From: Methylophaga sp.
Lineage (GTDB): Bacteria; Pseudomonadota; Gammaproteobacteria; Nitrosococcales; Methylophagaceae
Direction: 5' to 3'
Length of the DNA stretch: 37,682 bases
NCBI GenBank assembly: GCA_002733505.1
Contig: NVVW01000021.1
Span: 1-37,682 of the forward strand
A program made the translations under genes and the position numbers. The notes under the pieces were generated by a model. The model saw nothing but the letters and a program-made list of their open reading frames with translations, was not told the DNA's origin and did not search any database. Below are positions 34,380 through 37,682 of this stretch, piece after piece; positions within the stretch are counted from its first letter, which is position 1; every line of letters begins with the position of its first letter.

Positions 34380-34803
34380 GATCTAAGCGGTTAATCCGTT
34401 TAAACAGTTGTGTAATCTATATTTCCAAGTACACTAGCTAAATGTTAAACTACCGCTCTTTTAGTTTTCTAAAAGCGAATAGCTTTAATAAGATCCGCAT
34501 ACCTTAAGGAACCTCTGATCAAGTCATGAACTCACATCTCACGCCCAAAATATCCAGTTTCTGCGTTAAAAAACTTCGCCATAGCGCGCTATTACCTGCA
34601 TTTTTCGCCTTGAAACTGAACATTTTGACGCAAGCTGTTTCGCCCAGACTTGATCAGAACCACCTTAAGATGGTAAAGCAATTCAAGTAAGTTGCGGTTT
34701 TTCTTTAAAAGAAACATATCAAACTCCAGAGCAATATTCAAAGCAATGCATGGTATTGCCACCAAAATGGTTATTTTAAAATAAAGTAGTTTAAGGAATA
34801 AAA
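34380..34803. other. 424-bp intergenic region between the GGDEF-EAL gene and slyD
   Basis: No gene. It holds an inverted repeat CGCTCTTTTAG/CTAAAAGCG (34456-34479, no T-run), the family B repeat copy 2, an AT-rich palindrome TTCTTTaAAAGAA near 34700 and the slyD leader with AAGGAA just before the ATG. Confidence 0.55.
34508..34661. repeat. MITE-like repeat, family B, copy 2
   Basis: The inverse of copy 1: it starts GGAACCTCTGATCAAGTC and ends GACTTGATCAGAACC. The centre has CATAGCGCGCTATT. It is flanked on both sides by ACCTTAAG (34501-34508 and 34662-34669). Because CCTTAAGG is itself palindromic, this can be read either as an 8-bp target duplication or as an extension of the inverted termini. 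Confidence 0.85.
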
Positions 34804-35286
34804 ATGAACGTTACAGAAAATGCAGTTGTAGTGATTGATTACACATTAAAAGACAATGATGGTGAAGTCATTGATAGTTCTGAAGGAGCTGGACCATTAG
34901 CATTTTTACATGGCGCGGGCAATATTATCCCAGGTTTAGAAGAGGCTCTATTAGGTAAAAAAGCAGGTGATGACGTGCAAGCAAGTATTGAACCTAAAGA
35001 TGCCTATGGTGAACGTGTTGAAGATATGAAGCAAGAAGTGCCAAAAGAATTATTTGGTGGTATTGATAAAATTGAAGTAGGAATGCAATTCGAATCTGAA
35101 ACTGATGCTGGCCCAGTTATGGTAACCGTTGTAGAAATGGGTGAAGAAATGATCACTGTCGATGGCAACCATCCTTTGGCCGGTGTTCACTTAAACTTTG
35201 ATGTGACAATTCGTGAAGTGCGTGAAGCAAGCAAAGAAGAGCTTGAACATGGACACGTGCATGGCGAAGGCGGCCATCACCACTAA
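34804..35286 (+). CDS. slyD: FKBP-type peptidyl-prolyl isomerase SlyD
   Basis: The 160-residue protein has the FKBP domain interrupted by the insert-in-flap (about 70-125): 'VVIDYTLKDNDGEVIDSSEGAGPLAFLHGAGNIIPGLEEAL', 'SIEPKDAYGERVEDMKQEVPKELF', 'VDGNHPLAGVHLNFDVTIREVREAS'. The tail ending EHGHVHGEGGHHH is a short version of the His-rich nickel-binding tail of E. coli SlyD. Acts as folding chaperone and proline isomerase in the cytosol, and supplies nickel in some bacteria. Good ribosome binding site AAGGAATAAAA. A terminator follows. Confidence 0.95.
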   Translation: MNVTENAVVVIDYTLKDNDGEVIDSSEGAGPLAFLHGAGNIIPGLEEALLGKKAGDDVQASIEPKDAYGERVEDMKQEVPKELFGGIDKIEVGMQFESETDAGPVMVTVVEMGEEMITVDGNHPLAGVHLNFDVTIREVREASKEELEHGHVHGEGGHHH

Positions 35287-35307
35287 AATAGTTTTATAGC
35301 TATGGCT

Positions 35308-35341
35308 AACATACGGATCTCTAGATCCGTATGTTATTTTT
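35308..35341 (+). terminator. Rho-independent terminator after slyD
   Basis: A 12-bp perfect stem AACATACGGATC/GATCCGTATGTT with loop TCTA, followed by ATTTTT. The stem is symmetric, but the T-run is only on the plus strand, so it ends slyD transcription. Confidence 0.9.
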
Positions 35342-35362
35342 GACAATATAAAAAAGAAATAC

Positions 35363-36262
35363 ATGCAAAATATTGACACACTAAATGAACAATTTGGTAT
35401 AACAGGACAGCTACAATTTATCGAAGATAGTGGCTTTATTATGGTTGATATCAATAATAAATATGCCAATGCTAGAATCTCAACTTATGCTGGCCAAGTG
35501 ATTTCTTATCAGCCACATACAGAACAAAATGATCTTATCTTTCTAAGTGAAAATGCGGTATATCAAACGGGCAAAACAATAAGAGGTGGTGTACCCATTT
35601 GCTGGCCTTGGTTTGGTGATGATACCTCAGGCTATGGCCGGCCTTCTCACGGTTTTATGCGAAACCAACAATGGCAAGTCATAGCAAGCAATGTTGATTT
35701 GAATGGGGTTACAACACTTATATTAGGTGCTTCATCTACTGATAAGACCAAAGCAATTTGGCCTTATGAATTTAAGTTAACACTTGAAATCAAAGTCGGG
35801 CAATCTCTTCAGTTAAAACTAACAACACAAAATACAGGCAATAAAGAGTTCGCTATTACTCAGGCATTTCATACTTATTTTAATATAAGTGATGTTGAAC
35901 AAATCACTGTCTCAGGATTAGATGGTAAAAAGTACCTTGATAAATTAGAAGGATTTTCAGAAAGCTTGCAGATGGGTGATGTAACCGTTTCAGCAGAAAT
36001 AGATCGTGTTTTCCAAGCAGTGGACAAAGACATTTATCTAATAGATAAAGGCTTTGATCGTAAAATCACTTTTTCAGTGACAGGCTGTAAAACAACTGTG
36101 ATTTGGAACCCCTGGACATCAGTATCATCTAGGATGACCGATCTGAATAATGATGATCACCGGCGTTTTGTTTGTGTTGAAACAGCTAATACAGCAAAAG
36201 ATAGTGTCGTAATCGCAGCTGGAAAAGAACATAGTCTTTCGGTAATCTATACGATTACTTAA
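35363..36262 (+). CDS. D-hexose-6-phosphate mutarotase (aldose-1-epimerase family, YeaD-like)
   Basis: The 299-residue protein matches the YeaD branch of the galactose mutarotase fold: 'ARISTYAGQVISYQPHTEQNDLIFLSENAVYQTGKTIRGGVPICWPWFG', 'GRPSHGFMRNQQWQV' (catalytic His), 'QAFHTYFNISDVEQITVSGLDGKKYLDKL' (second catalytic His) and 'TVIWNPWTSVSSRMTDLNNDDHRRFVCVETAN' (Glu). It interconverts the alpha and beta forms of glucose-6-phosphate type sugars. It is preceded by the slyD terminator and overlaps nudF tail-to-tail by 2 nt through the palindrome TTAA. Confidence 0.9.
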   Translation: MQNIDTLNEQFGITGQLQFIEDSGFIMVDINNKYANARISTYAGQVISYQPHTEQNDLIFLSENAVYQTGKTIRGGVPICWPWFGDDTSGYGRPSHGFMRNQQWQVIASNVDLNGVTTLILGASSTDKTKAIWPYEFKLTLEIKVGQSLQLKLTTQNTGNKEFAITQAFHTYFNISDVEQITVSGLDGKKYLDKLEGFSESLQMGDVTVSAEIDRVFQAVDKDIYLIDKGFDRKITFSVTGCKTTVIWNPWTSVSSRMTDLNNDDHRRFVCVETANTAKDSVVIAAGKEHSLSVIYTIT

Positions 36263-36846
36263 GAACGTAACTTATCACGATTAATATATAACCACTGTAT
36301 TGCAATAATGGGAATGGCTGAAAGAATTTTACCATCAAGCAGAAGTTGATATACCTCATCAAACTTCATTGTTGTTACGGAAATATCTTCATCCTCATCA
36401 TCTAAGCCGTGAATTCCACCGACATTTTGACTATCAACTTTGCCATAAAATAGGGTTAATAGCTCTGAAGTTCCACCTGGTGAGGTAAAAAAATCATTTA
36501 TTTTGACAAGTTGTTGTATTTCACAACCCGCTTCTTCAACAGATTCACGATAGGCCACTTCTTCAGCCGTTTCTCCTGGCTCTATTGCACCGGCTACAAT
36601 TTCTAATAGCCAAGCTTGTTCACCCATTTGCACTGCGCCAATACGAAATTGCTCGATAATAACCACTTCATCTCGAATAGGATCATAGAGCAATACCGCA
36701 ACACAATTACCACGCTGGAATAATTCGCGTTTTATCGGTCTGCTCCAACCTCCTTTAAACAAAGTGTGTTTTAGTTCTACTTCTTTTATACTGAAAAAAC
36801 CTTGGTAGGGTGTAGTTTCATTAATAATAGTGAATTTTTTAGTCAT
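36259..36846 (-). CDS. nudF: ADP-ribose pyrophosphatase NudF
   Basis: The 195-residue protein has the Nudix box 'GAIEPGETAEEVAYRESVEEAGCEI' complete, and 'FFTSPGGTSELLTLFYGKVD' of ADP-ribose-type enzymes. It cuts ADP-ribose to AMP and ribose-5-phosphate. Upstream Nudix-N residues 'GGWSRPIKRELFQRGNCVAVLLYDP' are the usual ones. It starts 9 nt after DUF3108, hence an operon of DUF3108 and nudF, with no terminator between nudF and the convergent mutarotase. Confidence 0.93.
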   Translation of the reverse strand: MTKKFTIINETTPYQGFFSIKEVELKHTLFKGGWSRPIKRELFQRGNCVAVLLYDPIRDEVVIIEQFRIGAVQMGEQAWLLEIVAGAIEPGETAEEVAYRESVEEAGCEIQQLVKINDFFTSPGGTSELLTLFYGKVDSQNVGGIHGLDDEDEDISVTTMKFDEVYQLLLDGKILSAIPIIAIQWLYINRDKLRS

Positions 36847-36855
36847 GTTTTTACT

Positions 36856-37632
36856 TTAGTGTGAAGATAGTGTGCTTATTTTAGTTGTTTTCTTGGCAAA
36901 AGCATCGACGGTATCAATACCTTTTAAGCGACGTAATTCGGCAGTAAATTTTGTACCATCTTTTTCAATATGCTCAATTCTAACGGGCAGATAATGGAGT
37001 GCTGGTGCACACCATAGCGTAGTTTGACGTTGTTTCTTACCGCTATGGTGACGCTCAAGTTTTATGGCCTCTATTTTCCCCATTGGCGTGGTAATAATTT
37101 CCGTTCCTAAGATAACAATATTGTATGTTTTGACTTTGTCCTTATCAGCAATTAAGTAGCTAAACTGTTTTTTATGTTGCTGTAAGTCAGACATTAAAGC
37201 TAATTGATAGACAAGTTTATCTAGCGTAGATGGATCAATATTTAATTCTATGATGTGTTTGTTATTATCAATGGTAACCCGCTGTGCTTTCCAATCGAAT
37301 TTTAGGTTTAAATATTTTTCCTTTTTGCCACCTGTTCGGTGATATGTATAGGATTGAGGGCGAATACTTTTTCCTTCCAACGTCCATATACTCGTCTCTT
37401 CAACAAGATCAGGTTTAAAAAAAGCAAAGACACCTTTTGCTTGGCTTGTCGAACTAAAGGTACGTGAACCATCATCATTAGTGGAAAGCTCACGCTTTAA
37501 TTCACCCGCAGATAAACCGTTAAGCCTTACTAGATAATTTGCTGAAAAGTCAGCAATATCTTGTGCAAATAGCCATTGCGGCATGCTTAAAATGCTTAAA
37601 AGAAAGATGAGTGTAAAAGTTCTACTTTTCAT
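36856..37632 (-). CDS. DUF3108 family exported protein
   Basis: With the ATG at 37632 the product has 258 residues. It starts with a clear signal peptide, 'MKSRTFTLIFLLSILSMPQW' through LFA, and then matches DUF3108: 'DFSANYLVRLNGLSAGELKREL', 'FKPDLVEETSIWTLEGKSIRPQSYTYHRTG', 'DPSTLDKLVYQLALMSDLQQ', 'TTPMGKIEAIKLERHHSG' and 'TLWCAPALHYLPVRIEHIEKDG'. The domain is thought to be a periplasmic beta-barrel-like lipocalin-type fold; its role is not known. The longer TTG start at 37662 is discarded because it overlaps the end of the preceding gene and destroys the signal peptide. Confidence 0.85.
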   Translation of the reverse strand: MKSRTFTLIFLLSILSMPQWLFAQDIADFSANYLVRLNGLSAGELKRELSTNDDGSRTFSSTSQAKGVFAFFKPDLVEETSIWTLEGKSIRPQSYTYHRTGGKKEKYLNLKFDWKAQRVTIDNNKHIIELNIDPSTLDKLVYQLALMSDLQQHKKQFSYLIADKDKVKTYNIVILGTEIITTPMGKIEAIKLERHHSGKKQRQTTLWCAPALHYLPVRIEHIEKDGTKFTAELRRLKGIDTVDAFAKKTTKISTLSSH

Positions 37633-37642
37633 GCTTAATTTA

Positions 37643-37682
37643 CTAGTGGCCAGTATCCTCAATTAGTTTTTTTATAGCGGCG
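37643..37682 (-). CDS. C-terminal end of an upstream gene (12 residues visible)
   Basis: On the minus strand the last bases of the window read AAIKKLIEDTGH then TAG at 37645-37643, 10 nt before the DUF3108 ATG. It looks like the helical end of a protein in the same operon. purN often sits before a DUF3108 gene in gammaproteobacteria, so PurN is a guess that 12 residues cannot confirm. Confidence 0.4.
   Translation of the reverse strand, partial: AAIKKLIEDTGH

Noticed and set aside
34501..34669. ACCTTAAG flanks as a firm 8-bp target duplication
   Set aside because: CCTTAAGG is self-complementary, so the flanks may equally be part of the element's inverted ends; copy 1 has no matching direct repeat.

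Overview
The window looks like a chromosomal segment of a gammaproteobacterium of moderate-to-low G+C. The evidence is gene content and order. bcp-dapA-bamC-purC follow each other much as in E. coli, with a metallo-beta-lactamase-fold gene between bamC and purC. rluE-nudJ-mnmA-hflD are in the E. coli order but without purB. BamC, HflD, SlyD, a YdgA-type DUF945 protein and DUF3144 are also typical of this class. I cannot place it below class. There are no rRNA or tRNA genes, no CRISPR array and no prophage.

Layout. 1-1133: 5' part of a glycosyltransferase leaving the left edge. 1198-1329: MITE-like palindromic repeat. 1357-9376: small housekeeping and orphan genes (RluA-type pseudouridine synthase, YdcF-like protein, PpiC, DUF1499, a metal-binding HMA protein, a PPOX flavoprotein, a lipoprotein, DUF945), including two broken genes: a membrane-anchored protein split by a GAGT repeat, and a PAP2 phosphatase whose active-site signature has lost two bases. 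9434-9578: second repeat of the same style. 9590-11818: dienelactone hydrolase, two paralogous cupins and DUF3144. 12069-13796: accessory island with hicA-hicB-SecB-like chaperone and a DUF4160/DUF2442 pair, read in the same direction as nrdAB and starting 13 nt after nrdB. 13810-17798: nrdAB, preceded by two NrdR-type palindromes 32 bp apart and a perfect DnaA box. 18038-22029: bcp, then the dapA-bamC-MBL-purC operon. 22037-22674: a frameshifted REP-associated tyrosine transposase flanked by REP hairpins, one of which supplies the stop codon of pyrC. 23870-27289: ilvI-ilvH-ilvC for branched-chain amino acids. 27346-28936: an orphan S24-like domain without catalytic residues and a TIGR03790 protein. 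28949-29112 and 34508-34661: two inverted copies of a second MITE-like family. 29110-31856: tRNA and rRNA modification operon. 31977-34379: membrane-bound GGDEF-EAL protein. 34804-37682: slyD, a hexose-phosphate mutarotase, nudF, DUF3108 and the tail of one more gene.

The best candidate for an unusual system is the island at 12069-13796. hicA, hicB and a SecB-like chaperone gene are packed with an 8-nt overlap and a 4-nt gap. The HicB antitoxin carries a 44-residue tail after its ribbon-helix-helix, as expected for a chaperone-addicted antitoxin. This would be a HicAB-type toxin-antitoxin-chaperone (TAC) module. It has two palindromes in front of it and sits beside a second putative two-gene module at the end of the ribonucleotide reductase operon. 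The window is otherwise notable for small repeats that shape gene ends (pyrC, hflD) and for several recent frame lesions.
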